Positions 51,110-60,474 are shown, numbered from the stretch's first letter. The stretch is DNA of 64,000 bases from Bauldia sp963759235 (GCA_963759235.1 CAVWYO010000007.1:62001-126000); one strand, 5' to 3'. The notes: a model not told the origin generated them from the sequence alone. Translations and numbers: made by a program.

Positions 51110-51440
51110 GTGCAATTTTGCCCCCCTGAGGCGGGGGATCGGCGTCCAAAATTGACCCCCATGTTTGTGCTGCGAGCAGACTGCCCATCCAGGAATCAGG
51201 ATGGGTGGTTGGGGGATGAAGGGCGTGGATACGATTGCGCGGATCCGGCGCGAGCACTTTGTGCGGGGCAAGACGATCAAGGAGATCGTCCGGGAGCTGC
51301 ACGTTTCCCGGAACACGGTGCGCAAGGTGCTGCGTTCCGGCGCGACGGAGTTCACCTACGAGCGGGAAGTCCAGCCGCGGCCGAAGCTCGGGCGGTGGAA
51401 GGATGACCTCGACCGGCTTCTGCTCAGCGTGATGTCAGAC
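51110..51440 (+). pseudogene. istA: IS21-family element, left end and IstA N-terminus
   Basis: The tip TGCAATTTTGCCCCCCTGAG at 51110 resembles IS21-type ends, which are rich in repeated blocks; CCAAAATTGACCCCCATG recurs at about 51148. From ATG 51216: MKGVDTIARIRREHFVRGKT, IKEIVRELHVSRNTVRKVLR (the HTH), then GRWKDDLDRLLLS. It is cut after about 70 residues near 51435, just before the 3' end of the terminase gene, leaving no IstB. Confidence 0.75.
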
Positions 51441-51467
51441 CGCGCTTGGTCAGCGGATTCGCTGCGA

Positions 51468-52922
51468 TCAGCCGAAGAAGACCTTGGGCCCAAACATCGA
51501 GACGACGGGTCTTGCACCACGCCGCGTTTCCGCCCAGTTCAGGAACTGCGATAGGCTGTCGATCTGGTCATCGTGGCGGCTGTTTGGGAATGCCAGAAGC
51601 TCGTGCAGGAATTCTGCGAGCCACGGAGCCTCCTTGGGTAGGTAGACCTGCCCGGCCTCAAACCGAGCACATTGCGCTTCCATCCGGACCAGCTTGTCGC
51701 CCTCCGGAAGAATGCCGATTGGAAGAGGGACGCCGGGTTTGGGGTCGGCGCGCAGCTCCTGGACAAGATGCAAGCCCGGGCCGGCCTTCTCGATCAGGAT
51801 GGTATTGGCGTTGTGCTCGAGGCCGAGGGCCACAAGCTTCCGCTTGAGCTCAGGGAATTCGAGGCGGCCACGCCAAACATGCAGCAGGTAGTAGTCGCGA
51901 CGATTGATAAGCCAGGTCGTGCACGCGGACCAATCGGATGTTGGCGAGATCGTACTTGCGATGTCCCAGCTCTGTATCGTCCGCCCGCCGGTAGATAGGT
52001 TCGGAACGGCATCGTACCACTGAAGCCAAGCGCGGCGGATGAGGTTACCGGTTGTTGGCACCGGCTGCTGCTGGTATTGCGCGGAGAAGCGCAGCGAGCC
52101 CATGTCCCGTTTGATCTGGTCGAGAACTTCGAGCGGCTCGCGTTCCTTATGAAGAACGTCGCCTTTCTTGCGCGCGTGAAACGCCCGCGGCCCAATCGGG
52201 ACATCTTCATCCGCTTCGGCGATGGCGGCGAGGTCGAGGTGATCCCAATCGCCATTCCTTAACAGCGTCCCGGCGAGGTCGTCTTCGTGTAGACGCTGCA
52301 TGACAAGGATGATGGCGCCCCGTCGCTTGTCATTGAGGCGGGAGAGCAGAGTGTTTGCGAACCACTCGTTGACGGAGCGGCGGGCGATCTCGGATTGGGC
52401 GTCATCCGCCTTGAGCGGGTCATCGATGATGATGAGGTCTGCCCCGCGCCCCGTGAACGAACCACCGACGGGTACGACAAATCGGCCGCCGCCGGCGTTG
52501 GTGACACACTCGCTTTCGGTGTCCTTGGCCAGCCGCATGTTCGGAAAGAGGGCCGTGTACCAGCTGCTGGCCATCACGGAACGGAACTGCCGATGGAAGG
52601 TTGCGGCGATCTCTTGGGAGTAGCTGACGCAAGCGATGCGCCGGCTTGGGTCATGCCCGAGCTGGAACGCCGCGAGCGCCACGGAGGTGCAGATCGACTT
52701 GAGCGATCGCGGCGGCTGGGTGATGATCAGCCGGCGGCATTCGCCGCGGTGGATCCGCATGAGCTGGTGCGCGACCGCATCGATGTGCCAGTTCGGAAGG
52801 TAGCGGTCGCCGGGTGCCAGCGTCTGAAACACCTTGGCAACAAAGGTGCCGAAGTCCTGCCGGAGCGCCGCGTTGATGACCCACTTGTCGACCGCGGCAG
52901 CGGTTCGACGACGCTGCGGCAC
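51468..52922 (-). CDS. Phage terminase large subunit (TerL)
   Basis: A 484-residue terminase: ATPase domain with Walker A QPPRSLKS at about 69-76 and Walker B LIIIDD at about 163-168, C-motif around ILVMQRLHEDDL, then the RNase H-like nuclease with GRTIQSWDIAST, TILIEKAGPG and SRHDDQIDSLSQF. It would package phage DNA or act in a gene-transfer-agent-like particle. The start overlaps the end of the DUF5681 gene. Full-length and intact. There are no portal, head or tail genes downstream; the IS21 remnant begins immediately, so the module was cut there. Confidence 0.9.
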   Translation of the reverse strand: MPQRRRTAAAVDKWVINAALRQDFGTFVAKVFQTLAPGDRYLPNWHIDAVAHQLMRIHRGECRRLIITQPPRSLKSICTSVALAAFQLGHDPSRRIACVSYSQEIAATFHRQFRSVMASSWYTALFPNMRLAKDTESECVTNAGGGRFVVPVGGSFTGRGADLIIIDDPLKADDAQSEIARRSVNEWFANTLLSRLNDKRRGAIILVMQRLHEDDLAGTLLRNGDWDHLDLAAIAEADEDVPIGPRAFHARKKGDVLHKEREPLEVLDQIKRDMGSLRFSAQYQQQPVPTTGNLIRRAWLQWYDAVPNLSTGGRTIQSWDIASTISPTSDWSACTTWLINRRDYYLLHVWRGRLEFPELKRKLVALGLEHNANTILIEKAGPGLHLVQELRADPKPGVPLPIGILPEGDKLVRMEAQCARFEAGQVYLPKEAPWLAEFLHELLAFPNSRHDDQIDSLSQFLNWAETRRGARPVVSMFGPKVFFG

Positions 52923-53473
52923 TATCTGTCCTCCTTGTGGGTAGTTCGTGTCGAGCGAACCCTCGGCACCGACGGATGTTTGCGGGGGCCTCGATCGTTT
53001 TCGCCATGACAGGCAGGGGCAGTGCGTGCGGAGCGACTGTTTCCTTCAGCGCGGGCACCGAGGCGTTCGGTCGCCTTCCGCAGGACGCGATCTTCGAAGA
53101 CGCGGAGTAGCTCCAGATCGTTGTCGGACGTTCCCGAGATGGGGGCGGCCGGCTCTTCGGCATTGTAGGTCTGCGCGAGACTCAGCAACAAGCCGAGCGC
53201 CCGCACATCGCCGTCCAGGGCGCGCCTAACGAGTTTCAGCAGCGTCGCGAACTGAGAAGAGATCTTGCGTTTCTTGCCGCCGATGGTGGCGTCGATCGGG
53301 GTACGCAGTACTTCCTGGATGTCGGTCTTGAAATTTCTCAGGCCCTTGGGGCGTCCCTTGGGGTTACCCGATCGGCCGGGCTTGAAGCGGGTATGCTGCG
53401 GTGGCTTGGCGTACCCGATCTCGTAGCCGCCGTCGCCAGGGCCGCTCGATCCTTTGGTCTTGCACCTACGCAT
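52922..53473 (-). CDS. DUF5681 protein (phage module)
   Basis: The N-terminal motif YEIGYAKPPQHTRFKPGRSG, then NPKGRPKGLRNFKTDIQEVL, is the hallmark of DUF5681 (pattern TRFKPGQSGNPKGRPKG). The rest is helical (LLKLVRRALDGDVRALGLLL) with a basic tail. Such proteins precede terminases in alphaproteobacterial prophages and GTA-like clusters and may be small terminase or adaptor proteins. The start at 53473 has GAGGGA upstream and begins about 20 residues before the motif. The stop shares one base with the terL start. Confidence 0.78.
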   Translation of the reverse strand: MRRCKTKGSSGPGDGGYEIGYAKPPQHTRFKPGRSGNPKGRPKGLRNFKTDIQEVLRTPIDATIGGKKRKISSQFATLLKLVRRALDGDVRALGLLLSLAQTYNAEEPAAPISGTSDNDLELLRVFEDRVLRKATERLGARAEGNSRSARTAPACHGENDRGPRKHPSVPRVRSTRTTHKEDR

Positions 53474-53480
53474 GGATCCC

Positions 53481-54836
53481 TCATCTGCGACCTGTTGCGG
53501 CCGGCCGGTCGATTCCGGCCCGCCCAAAGGGTCGACCAGTGTCGGCGTGCAGCGCGGTGCCGGCGGTCAGCCGCTGCCAGCGCTCAATACTGATGTCGAC
53601 GAAGGTTGGATTGAGCTCGATGACACGGGCGCGGCGGCCGGTCCGTTCCGCCGCAATCAGGCTCGTGCCGGCGCCACCGAAAGGATCGAGGATCAGACCG
53701 CCCCGATTGGAGCAATCCAGGATCGCATCCGCGATCATGGCGACCGGCTTGACCGTCGGGTGTAGGGCAAGCTTGCTCTTCGTTGTCCCGTTCAATGCGT
53801 TCTGGCTGACATAGTCCCAGACATTGGTCCGGTGCCGGCCGTACCGCCCGAGCGCGACATTGTTGAGATGCGCTCCTTTGCCGACCTTGAACACGAAGAC
53901 GAGTTCGTGCTTGGAGCGGTAGAGCGAGCCCATCCCGGCATTGCTCTTGTTCCAGACACAGAGGTTCAGGAGTTCGCTGTAGACGGAGTCTCCGGCGCCG
54001 AGGATCTCCCCTTGGTGCCGCCAATCCATGCACACGAAATGGACGGCGCCGGCAATTGACTTGGCCGCCGCATGGCCAAGCGAGGTCTCCAGAAACGATT
54101 GGAACTCGGCCGGGGAGAACTCGCCCGACGCCATTGCGAAGTCGCTATGTTTGGCCGTTCCCAACCCGGAGGCGTGGCCCTCGATCGGCACGTTGTAGGG
54201 TGGGTCGGCAAACATCATCTGCGCCTTGTCGGTCCCCATCACCCGGTCGTAGCTTTCGGCGCCGAGGGCGTCGGCGCATAGCAGGTGATGTCCTCCCAGA
54301 ATCCAGAGGTCGCCCGCACGTGTGACCGGCGTGGTCGCCGCAGGGTCGATCGGGGGCAGCTCGTCTTCCTGATCAAGGCCTCCGTCGCTCTGGAGGATGT
54401 CGATCTCACCCATCTCGAAGCCGCTCCCCACGAGATCGAGCTGGGGCTCAAGTTCCAGGATTTCGGAGAACTCGAGCGAGAGCGCATCGCGATCCCATGC
54501 GGCGTCGTCAGCAAGGCGGTTGAGCGCAAGGCGCAGGGTCCGCAGCTCAGCGTCGGACAGGTTGGGCAAGCTGACGACCGGCACCTCGCCGAGGCCTAGT
54601 TGCCGCGCCGCCAGGACCAGTCCCCAGCCGGCAACGACCCGCCCTTTGGCATCGGCCAGGATCGGCAGCACGAAGCCGAAGCGATCGAGGCTCGCAGCAA
54701 GCTTGCGCACTTGTTGCGGAGGGTGTTTGCGGGTCTCGCGTCCCAGCGGCTTGCAGTCCGCCACCGGCACAAGCCGCGGTGTCAGATCACGCGACAGCGC
54801 GTAGCCGTTTGCACCACGCCGGGTCTGCTGGCCCAT
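53481..54836 (-). CDS. ParB/Srx-domain DNA methyltransferase (phage module)
   Basis: A 451-residue protein starting MGQQTRRGANGYALSRDLTP at 54836 (GGAGCAGGAG upstream). ParB-like domain at about 30-125 (PQQVRKLAASLDRFGFVLPI, VVAGWGLVLAARQLGLGEVP); methylase domain with LLCADALG, FADPPYNVPIEG (DPPY), VWNKSNAGMGSLYRSKHELV, KPVAMIADAIL and the AdoMet loop DPFGGAGTSLIAAERTGRRA. This is the intact homologue of the broken gene at 21063-22496. The product probably methylates adenine to protect phage or GTA DNA. It ends 7 bp before the DUF5681 start. Confidence 0.88.
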   Translation of the reverse strand: MGQQTRRGANGYALSRDLTPRLVPVADCKPLGRETRKHPPQQVRKLAASLDRFGFVLPILADAKGRVVAGWGLVLAARQLGLGEVPVVSLPNLSDAELRTLRLALNRLADDAAWDRDALSLEFSEILELEPQLDLVGSGFEMGEIDILQSDGGLDQEDELPPIDPAATTPVTRAGDLWILGGHHLLCADALGAESYDRVMGTDKAQMMFADPPYNVPIEGHASGLGTAKHSDFAMASGEFSPAEFQSFLETSLGHAAAKSIAGAVHFVCMDWRHQGEILGAGDSVYSELLNLCVWNKSNAGMGSLYRSKHELVFVFKVGKGAHLNNVALGRYGRHRTNVWDYVSQNALNGTTKSKLALHPTVKPVAMIADAILDCSNRGGLILDPFGGAGTSLIAAERTGRRARVIELNPTFVDISIERWQRLTAGTALHADTGRPFGRAGIDRPAATGRR

Positions 54837-54966
54837 GCTGGCTCCTGCTCCTATTCGATCCGGTCTCAGCGGCGTGAGCGTGGCTCGTGCGCTTTTGAAA
54901 CACGGACAAGGAGTAGGGCAGGGAACGTAGCCGCGCACGCCGCAAGTACAGCGCGCGGCACTTGCG

Positions 54967-55572
54967 CTACCTGCGTCGGCCAGCAGCTCTCAGGATCGTC
55001 TCGTTTGAAACCGTCTCGAGGCCGAGTTCCTGGAGCTTACGAACGACGTGACCGCATAGAGTCTTGTTAGGCACCGCAGTTTGCTCAGGCACGCCTTGGG
55101 GGTAGAGCTCATCAACGGCGCGCTTGGCCCTTTCAAATGACGGCCTTGTGCGCCTCTTCGACGCGGCAGCGTTGTTGATCGATGTCGGCGTAACCGACAC
55201 GCCTTGCCCCCCGTCGAGGCACACGACATTCGTAATGTCGGAACCGTAAACCTTGATCCACTCTAGGTCCCAATATCCCGGCAGCGGATACGCCCCCCTT
55301 CGGACCAGCCATGGCTTGTTAGGGCGAGACCTCTCCCAATCCAGATCTGTTGACGCGATCGCCGATGGCAGCTCAAAGTCGCGGCCCTCAAGTATGGCGG
55401 GCGACGTGAATCGCTTCGTTGTATGACGCGCTAGCTTGCCACGAAACTTGACCGTTCTGTCGGCGATGGCTTGGCCGATATCGGTTTGTGCCTCGTCCTT
55501 CGAGCATCCAGCTGCCCTCATGACGCGTTCGACAGCGTCAGACAGTCGCTCCCACGCCGGCGTGTAGCTCAC
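54967..55572 (-). CDS. Conserved hypothetical protein (201 aa), possible regulator
   Basis: MSYTPAWERLSDAVERVMRA, then GCSKDEAQTDIGQAIADRTV. The C-terminal block RAKRAVDELYPQGVPEQTAV, PNKTLCGHVVRKLQELGL, VSNETILRAAGRRR is familiar from many alphaproteobacterial hypothetical proteins and resembles a helix-turn-helix tail. The central part is strand-rich (YPLPGYWDLEWIKVYGS). It heads the phage module and may regulate it. Complete; the function is not known to me. Confidence 0.65.
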   Translation of the reverse strand: MSYTPAWERLSDAVERVMRAAGCSKDEAQTDIGQAIADRTVKFRGKLARHTTKRFTSPAILEGRDFELPSAIASTDLDWERSRPNKPWLVRRGAYPLPGYWDLEWIKVYGSDITNVVCLDGGQGVSVTPTSINNAAASKRRTRPSFERAKRAVDELYPQGVPEQTAVPNKTLCGHVVRKLQELGLETVSNETILRAAGRRR

Positions 55573-56274
55573 TAAGCTCTTCTCCTCGGCTGCCGGGTAA
55601 TTATGGAGCGGGGGATTGGGCCGTACAACCCGGCAAAGGGCTTGGCGTCGGTTCGATGCCTGGCCCGCGCGCTCGCGTTACGGCCCGCCCGTCGCAACGG
55701 CCGACGACCGCCCCGAGGCGGCATCATGGAGTGGTGACGCGGTTGCCGGGCGGGGCGGCCGGTGGTCGGGAAAACCGCGCCGCGGCCGTCCGGTCCGGCA
55801 CCATCCCATTGCGGGTCAGCGCAGCGGATTTCCGAGACGCGACGTTGAACGCCAAAGATCAAGAACCGCCAGAACAGGACGGCGTATCGTTTGCCGGAAA
55901 TGTCCCTGCTCATCTTGTCGAATTCCCAAATTCCCATGATAGAATTCCCTGCACTCTCGAGTAGGGAATTTCAGTCACAACCACCTGGCATCACGGGTAT
56001 TCTCGGTGGCGCGGCAGGGTCAGTTTGGCTGCAAATTCAAGAAATTCCCTGCAGATTCCCGTGCATCAGGGAATTTGGGGAGCAGAGACCGGTTCGCACC
56101 TGACTGCGTCCGCCACCAATGTCCCGCCTGCGGCTCGCCAGGCCGATACAAAGCAGCGAGCCGGCGTGGTCCCCTCGATAGAATCTTTTTCCAAGACGCG
56201 GCAACCGGTTGCTGTTAGCAAACCGCGCCGTCGCGATCACCGGCGGAGGGTCGCGATCAGGGGCAGGACGGACA
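55573..56274. other. 700-bp non-coding stretch with AATTCCCT repeats
   Basis: No gene that I can support. The part nearest 55573 contains the promoter region of the hypothetical phage-module gene. The stretch 55922-56076 carries the inverted repeats listed separately. It marks the border between the accessory part of the window and the orderly chromosomal part. Confidence 0.5.
55922..56076. repeat. AATTCCCT/AGGGAATT inverted repeats
   Basis: AATTCCCT (55944-55951) pairs with AGGGAATT (55964-55971), and AAATTCCCT (56042-56050) pairs with AGGGAATTT (56068-56076). AATTCCCAAATTCCC lies just upstream. Two short hairpins about 100 bp apart. Similar AATTCCCTG/CAGGGAATT fragments occur, as I recall, as dispersed repeats in other alphaproteobacteria. 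Confidence 0.6.
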
Positions 56275-57513
56275 TTGTTCGACAAGGGAATCATCGTCGT
56301 CGGCGGCGGACACGGCGGCTCGCAGGTCACCGCGAGCCTACGGTCGGAAGGCTATGACGGCGCCTTGACGCTGGTCACCGCCGAGCCCGACATCCCCTAT
56401 CAGCGCCCGCCGCTGTCGAAGGCGTTCCTCAAGGACCCCGCCCACGCGTTGCTGCCGCTCCGTCCGGAGTCCTTCTACCAGAAGAACGATATCCGGCTGA
56501 TGCTCAGCACCGAAGCGGTGGCGGTCGAGCGGCAGACGCGAACGCTGATCCTCGCCGATGGACGCGCCCTGCCCTTCGACCGGCTGGTGCTTGCGCCGGG
56601 CGCGCGGCCACGCATGCCGGCGATCGAGGGAATCGGGCTTGCCAACGTCTTTGCACTGCGCGTCGCCGAAGACGCCCGTCGCATCCGCGAACGCCTCTAC
56701 GCGGCGAGCGACGTGGTCGTGGTCGGCGGCGGTTTTATCGGCCTCGAGATCGCGGCGACCGCCCGCCTGCTCGGCAAGACCGTGACCGTCCTCGAGGCCG
56801 TGGATCGGCTGATGGGGCGGGTCGTCGCTCCCGAGATTTCCGCCTATTTCCTGGCGCTCCATCGCGGCTGGGGGAGCGACGTCCGCCTTGACACCCCGGT
56901 CGGCCGGATCGTCGGCGACGGCGCGGGAAGCGCCGCCGCGGCCGAGACCGCCTCCGGCGACCGCATTCCCGCCGACATGGTGGTGATCGGGATCGGCGTG
57001 GTTCCCAATGTCGAGCTGGCCAAGAGCGCCGGCCTCGCCATCGACAACGGCGTCGTCGTAGACGACTACATGGCAAGCAGCGCGGCGGAGGTCTTGGCGA
57101 TCGGCGATTGCGCCGCCTTCCAGCATTGGGAGCTTCGCCGACGAATCCGTCTGGAGTCGGTGCAGAACGCGGTGGATCAGGCGAAAACCGCCGCCAAGAC
57201 GCTGGTCGGCAAGCGCGAACCTTTTCGCGATGTGCCCTGGTTCTGGTCGGATCAAGGCGACGTCAAGCTGCAGATGGCCGGCCTGCCGTTCAACGCCACG
57301 CGGAGCGTGCGCCGCGGCAATCCGGAGAGCGGGTCGTTCTCGGTCTTCCACTTCGAGGGAGAGCGGCTGGTCGCCGTCAATTCGGTCAACCGTGCCGCCG
57401 ATCATATGGTCGGGCGACGGCTGATCGGGGCCGGCATTTCGCCGCCGGCCGAGGTCTGTTCCGACGAGGGGGTCGATTTGAAGACGCTGGTCGCCAGGCC
57501 CGTCCGCGCCTGA
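56275..57513 (+). CDS. FAD-dependent ferredoxin/rubredoxin reductase-like protein
   Basis: A 412-residue NAD(P)H:ferredoxin-type reductase. FAD-binding GIIVVGGGHGGSQVTASLRS at the N-terminus, YQRPPLSKAFLKD (typical of BphA4/putidaredoxin reductase), NAD-binding VVVVGGGFIGLEIAATARLL, VLAIGDCAAFQHW, and the C-terminal reductase domain with DVPWFWSDQGDVKLQMAGLP. The TTG at 56275 (AGGACGG upstream) fits the family better than the frame's earlier codons. It would pass electrons to a ferredoxin; no ferredoxin or oxygenase is adjacent, so the partner is unknown. It ends 17 bp before the convergent GatB/YqeY gene. Confidence 0.82.
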   Translation: MFDKGIIVVGGGHGGSQVTASLRSEGYDGALTLVTAEPDIPYQRPPLSKAFLKDPAHALLPLRPESFYQKNDIRLMLSTEAVAVERQTRTLILADGRALPFDRLVLAPGARPRMPAIEGIGLANVFALRVAEDARRIRERLYAASDVVVVGGGFIGLEIAATARLLGKTVTVLEAVDRLMGRVVAPEISAYFLALHRGWGSDVRLDTPVGRIVGDGAGSAAAAETASGDRIPADMVVIGIGVVPNVELAKSAGLAIDNGVVVDDYMASSAAEVLAIGDCAAFQHWELRRRIRLESVQNAVDQAKTAAKTLVGKREPFRDVPWFWSDQGDVKLQMAGLPFNATRSVRRGNPESGSFSVFHFEGERLVAVNSVNRAADHMVGRRLIGAGISPPAEVCSDEGVDLKTLVARPVRA

Positions 57514-57530
57514 GCGGACGCGCCCTCGCC

Positions 57531-57980
57531 CTACGAGAGCAGGCCCTTGATCACCGAGCTCGCCTTGCCGAAATCCATGCGGCCCGAATAGCGCGACTTC
57601 AACGCCTGCATGCACTTGCCGATGTCACGGAGCCCGTTGGCGCCGGTCTGCTTGACCGTTTCGGCGCACACCGAGCGCACCTGCTCCTCATCGAGCTGCA
57701 CGGGCAGGAACTTCCGAATGATGGCAATTTCCTCGCGCTCCTGCTCGGCAAGATCCAGCCTATGGCCTTCCTCGTAGGCTTTCGCCGATTCGAGGCGCTG
57801 GCGAATCATCTTGCCGAGGATTTCGAGAATTTCTTCGCCGCTGACAGGATCCTTGCCGGCCCCGCGGGCAGCGATGTCGCGGTCCAGGATGGCCGCCTTG
57901 ATCAGGCGCAGCGTCGAAATCTTGCGTTTGTCCTGATCCAGTGTCGCTCGCTTGAGAGCTGCATTGATCTGCTCACGCAT
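57531..57980 (-). CDS. GatB/YqeY domain protein
   Basis: A 149-residue protein: MREQINAALKRATLDQDKRK, STLRLIKAAILDRDIAARGA, EILGKMIRQRLESAKAYEEG, FLPVQLDEEQVRSVCAETVK, SGRMDFGKASSVIKGLL. The YqeY family resembles the tRNA-binding tail of GatB and may act in tRNA-dependent amidation or tRNA binding. AGGAGG precedes the second of two consecutive ATGs at the best distance (57980). It is divergent from carA, an arrangement common in alphaproteobacteria; both promoters lie in the 200 bp between. Confidence 0.88.
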   Translation of the reverse strand: MREQINAALKRATLDQDKRKISTLRLIKAAILDRDIAARGAGKDPVSGEEILEILGKMIRQRLESAKAYEEGHRLDLAEQEREEIAIIRKFLPVQLDEEQVRSVCAETVKQTGANGLRDIGKCMQALKSRYSGRMDFGKASSVIKGLLS

Positions 57981-58183
57981 CATGAGCCTCCTGTTGGCGC
58001 GACGCGCGAGGATAACCCCGCGCGATTTCGCGCGCAACTTTCCGTTCGTTTGTAACTACTTGATTCAATTGGACTTTTAATTTTCGTCCACAGTTGACGC
58101 GGTGATGGGGCTGACCTAGTTTGGCCGGCGCGCCGGTTGCCGCGCCTCCACCGCCTCAGCCGTTTTTTCATCCGGGCAAGCAT

Positions 58184-59386
58184 ATGGCCCCACCGCAAGC
58201 GGAAATCAAGACGGCTGATTCCGCCTGGAATGAGCCGCGTCCGACCGCGCTTCTCGTGCTGGCCGACGGCACCGTGATCGAAGGCCACGGCATCGGCGCC
58301 GAAGGGGAGGCGGTGGGCGAGGTATGCTTCAACACCGCGATGACCGGCTACCAGGAGATCCTCACCGACCCCTCCTATGCCGGGCAGATCATCACCTTCA
58401 CCTTCCCCCACATCGGCAATGTCGGCGTCAACGACGAGGACATCGAGACCGTCAACATGGCCGCCTCGTCGGGGGTGCGCGGATGCGTGCTGAAGACCGA
58501 CATCACCGACCCGTCGAACTACCGCGCCACCCGCAACCTCGATCAGTGGCTCAGGGCGCGCGGCATCATCGGTATCGCCGGGATCGACACCCGGGCGCTC
58601 ACCGCGCTGATCCGCAGCCGGGGCATGCCCAACGCCCTGATCGTCCATGATCAGGCCGGCCGCTTCGACCTGCCGCGCCTCCATGCCGGGGCGAAGGCCT
58701 GGCCGGGCCTCGTCGGCATGGACCTTGCCAAAGAGGTGAGCACCGCCCAGACCTACACCTGGGATCAGACCTCGTGGCAGTGGGGCAAGGGCTATGGGCG
58801 GATGGATGCCCCGCACCATCACGTCGTCGCCATCGACTACGGCATCAAGCGGAACATCCTGCGGCTGCTCGCCGATCATGCCTGCCGGGTGACCGTGCTG
58901 CCGGCGACCGCAACGGCCGACGAGATCCTCGCCCACCAGCCGGACGGCGTCTTCCTGTCCAACGGTCCGGGCGACCCGGCGGCGACCGGCGACTATGCGG
59001 TACCGGCGATCCGCGGCGTGCTCGATTCCGGCACGCCCACATTCGGCATCTGCCTCGGGCACCAGATGCTCGGGCTGGCGCTCGGCGCGAGGACCGTGAA
59101 GATGCATCAGGGCCACCACGGGGCAAACCACCCGGTCAAGGACCTGACGACGGGCAAGGTCGAGATCACCTCGATGAATCACGGCTTCGCGGTCAACTCC
59201 AAGACGCTGCCGAAAGGCGTTGAGGAGACTCACATTTCGCTGTTCGACGGATCGAATTGCGGCCTGCGGCTCGCCGACCGTCCGGTCTTCTCGGTCCAGT
59301 ATCACCCCGAGGCTTCGCCGGGCCCGCGCGACTCGCGCTACCTGTTCCGGCGGTTCGTTACGATGATGGAAGCGAAGCGCGGGTAG
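58184..59386 (+). CDS. carA: Carbamoyl-phosphate synthase small subunit
   Basis: A 400-residue glutaminase subunit that supplies ammonia to CarB for carbamoyl phosphate (arginine and pyrimidine synthesis). N-terminal domain ALLVLADGTVIEGHGIGAEG, VCFNTAMTGYQEILTDPSYA; glutamine amidotransferase domain with the catalytic Cys in FGICLGHQMLGLALG and His/Glu in YHPEASPGP, plus FLSNGPGDPAATGDY. The ATG at 58184 is chosen because the family starts shortly before the LADGT motif; an in-frame TTG at 58121 would add 21 residues rich in Pro. carB is not adjacent. Conserved and intact. Confidence 0.95.
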   Translation: MAPPQAEIKTADSAWNEPRPTALLVLADGTVIEGHGIGAEGEAVGEVCFNTAMTGYQEILTDPSYAGQIITFTFPHIGNVGVNDEDIETVNMAASSGVRGCVLKTDITDPSNYRATRNLDQWLRARGIIGIAGIDTRALTALIRSRGMPNALIVHDQAGRFDLPRLHAGAKAWPGLVGMDLAKEVSTAQTYTWDQTSWQWGKGYGRMDAPHHHVVAIDYGIKRNILRLLADHACRVTVLPATATADEILAHQPDGVFLSNGPGDPAATGDYAVPAIRGVLDSGTPTFGICLGHQMLGLALGARTVKMHQGHHGANHPVKDLTTGKVEITSMNHGFAVNSKTLPKGVEETHISLFDGSNCGLRLADRPVFSVQYHPEASPGPRDSRYLFRRFVTMMEAKRG

Positions 59387-59431
59387 GCGGCGACCACGCC
59401 ACGAAGGCGGCGTGCAAGTTGGTTGTCCGGC

Positions 59432-60418
59432 TCAGTGGGCCGTTGCCCTCATATGCGCGTCGGCGCTGTCGATGATTCGTCGCCCGGTATCGGTGAGCGC
59501 CGCGTGCTCGCGGATGACCGCCATGCCGGCTTCGAACGGCTTGCCGTACTCCGAAAGCCGCTCCGTCACCATCGCCTGGTCGTCGGGTGACAGCGCGCCC
59601 GTCGCGCTCAGTCGCCGATAGAGATAGTCGAGCGCGGCGATCACGTAGGCGCCGTGAAAGACGCCGTCCATCGGCCGCGCGTCGGCCCTGACCGGCGAGG
59701 AGAAGCGCTCGGACTGCGGATTGAGGACCAGCGGCTCGTCGACGCAGAAGCCGAACAGCAGCGAGTGCGCGGCTTCATGGACGAGCACCTCGACGACTTC
59801 CAGCACCGTCGAATGGCGACGCGGATTGACGAACACCGCGCCCCACAGATCGAACACCGATATGCCGTCGAACACGCGGTCGGGGTCGGGGTCGTCGACC
59901 GTCGCGACGACGATCTCGCTGACCAGGCAGTTGACCTCGTCGGCGACCTCGGGCGCGCCACGGGCAAGCAGGTCGCGGGCATCGTCGAGCCGCGACGAGA
60001 AGGCAGCGAACTCGTCGTCGGTCGGGCCGGTCAGATCGAGGGGCGCGTCGGGGTCGGACCCGGCATAGCGCCGATACCGGTCCTTGCTCGACGGCGAAAA
60101 CGTCGCGTCGTTGAACGGACGCACGACGGTCGACCCCACGGTGAACGGGCGACCGGCGAGCTCGTCGAAATCGGCGCGCACCGCGTCCAGATCGCCGACG
60201 GCGATCGCCTGCAAGATGTCGCTGTGAAGCCCGAACGCCTCCGGGTGGGCACGCGCGCCGGCGTCGAGCAGCCGTAAGAGCGGTGCGATTTGATCGTCCG
60301 GCAGGCCGGCCGCCGCCTGAGCTCGCTCGAAAATGTGCCGAAGGCTGCCACCAAGCCGGCGGCTCATCTCTTGCTGAACCGCCAGACCACGCTCCCGTCG
60401 GGGTGCAAATGGCGGCAT
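59432..60418 (-). CDS. HExxH-motif peptide-modifying enzyme (RiPP type)
   Basis: A 328-residue protein with HEAAH at 214-218 in VLVHEAAHSLLFGF, followed by SPVRADARPMDGVFHGAYV (Arg/Asp/Arg and a candidate third metal ligand His255). This arrangement, HExxH then RxDxRPxxGxxHG, is that of the mod_HExxH family, which modifies ribosomal peptides; some members are reported as 2-oxoglutarate-dependent peptide beta-hydroxylases. The N-terminal part is helical and probably binds substrate. No signal peptide. It is the third gene of a minus-strand cluster, 56 bp after the nearer precursor-like gene. Start at 60418; a later ATG at 60367 is possible. What it does to the peptides is unknown. Confidence 0.78.
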   Translation of the reverse strand: MPPFAPRRERGLAVQQEMSRRLGGSLRHIFERAQAAAGLPDDQIAPLLRLLDAGARAHPEAFGLHSDILQAIAVGDLDAVRADFDELAGRPFTVGSTVVRPFNDATFSPSSKDRYRRYAGSDPDAPLDLTGPTDDEFAAFSSRLDDARDLLARGAPEVADEVNCLVSEIVVATVDDPDPDRVFDGISVFDLWGAVFVNPRRHSTVLEVVEVLVHEAAHSLLFGFCVDEPLVLNPQSERFSSPVRADARPMDGVFHGAYVIAALDYLYRRLSATGALSPDDQAMVTERLSEYGKPFEAGMAVIREHAALTDTGRRIIDSADAHMRATAH

Positions 60419-60474
60419 TCGAACTCAGCCCGTTGGAAGGAACGCCTCGGACCCCGACCGCCCGGTCGGCTCGT

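Noticed and set aside
57980..59305. Minus-strand frame of 441 codons opposite carA
   Set aside because: carA is unmistakable on the plus strand; this frame has no recognisable domain.
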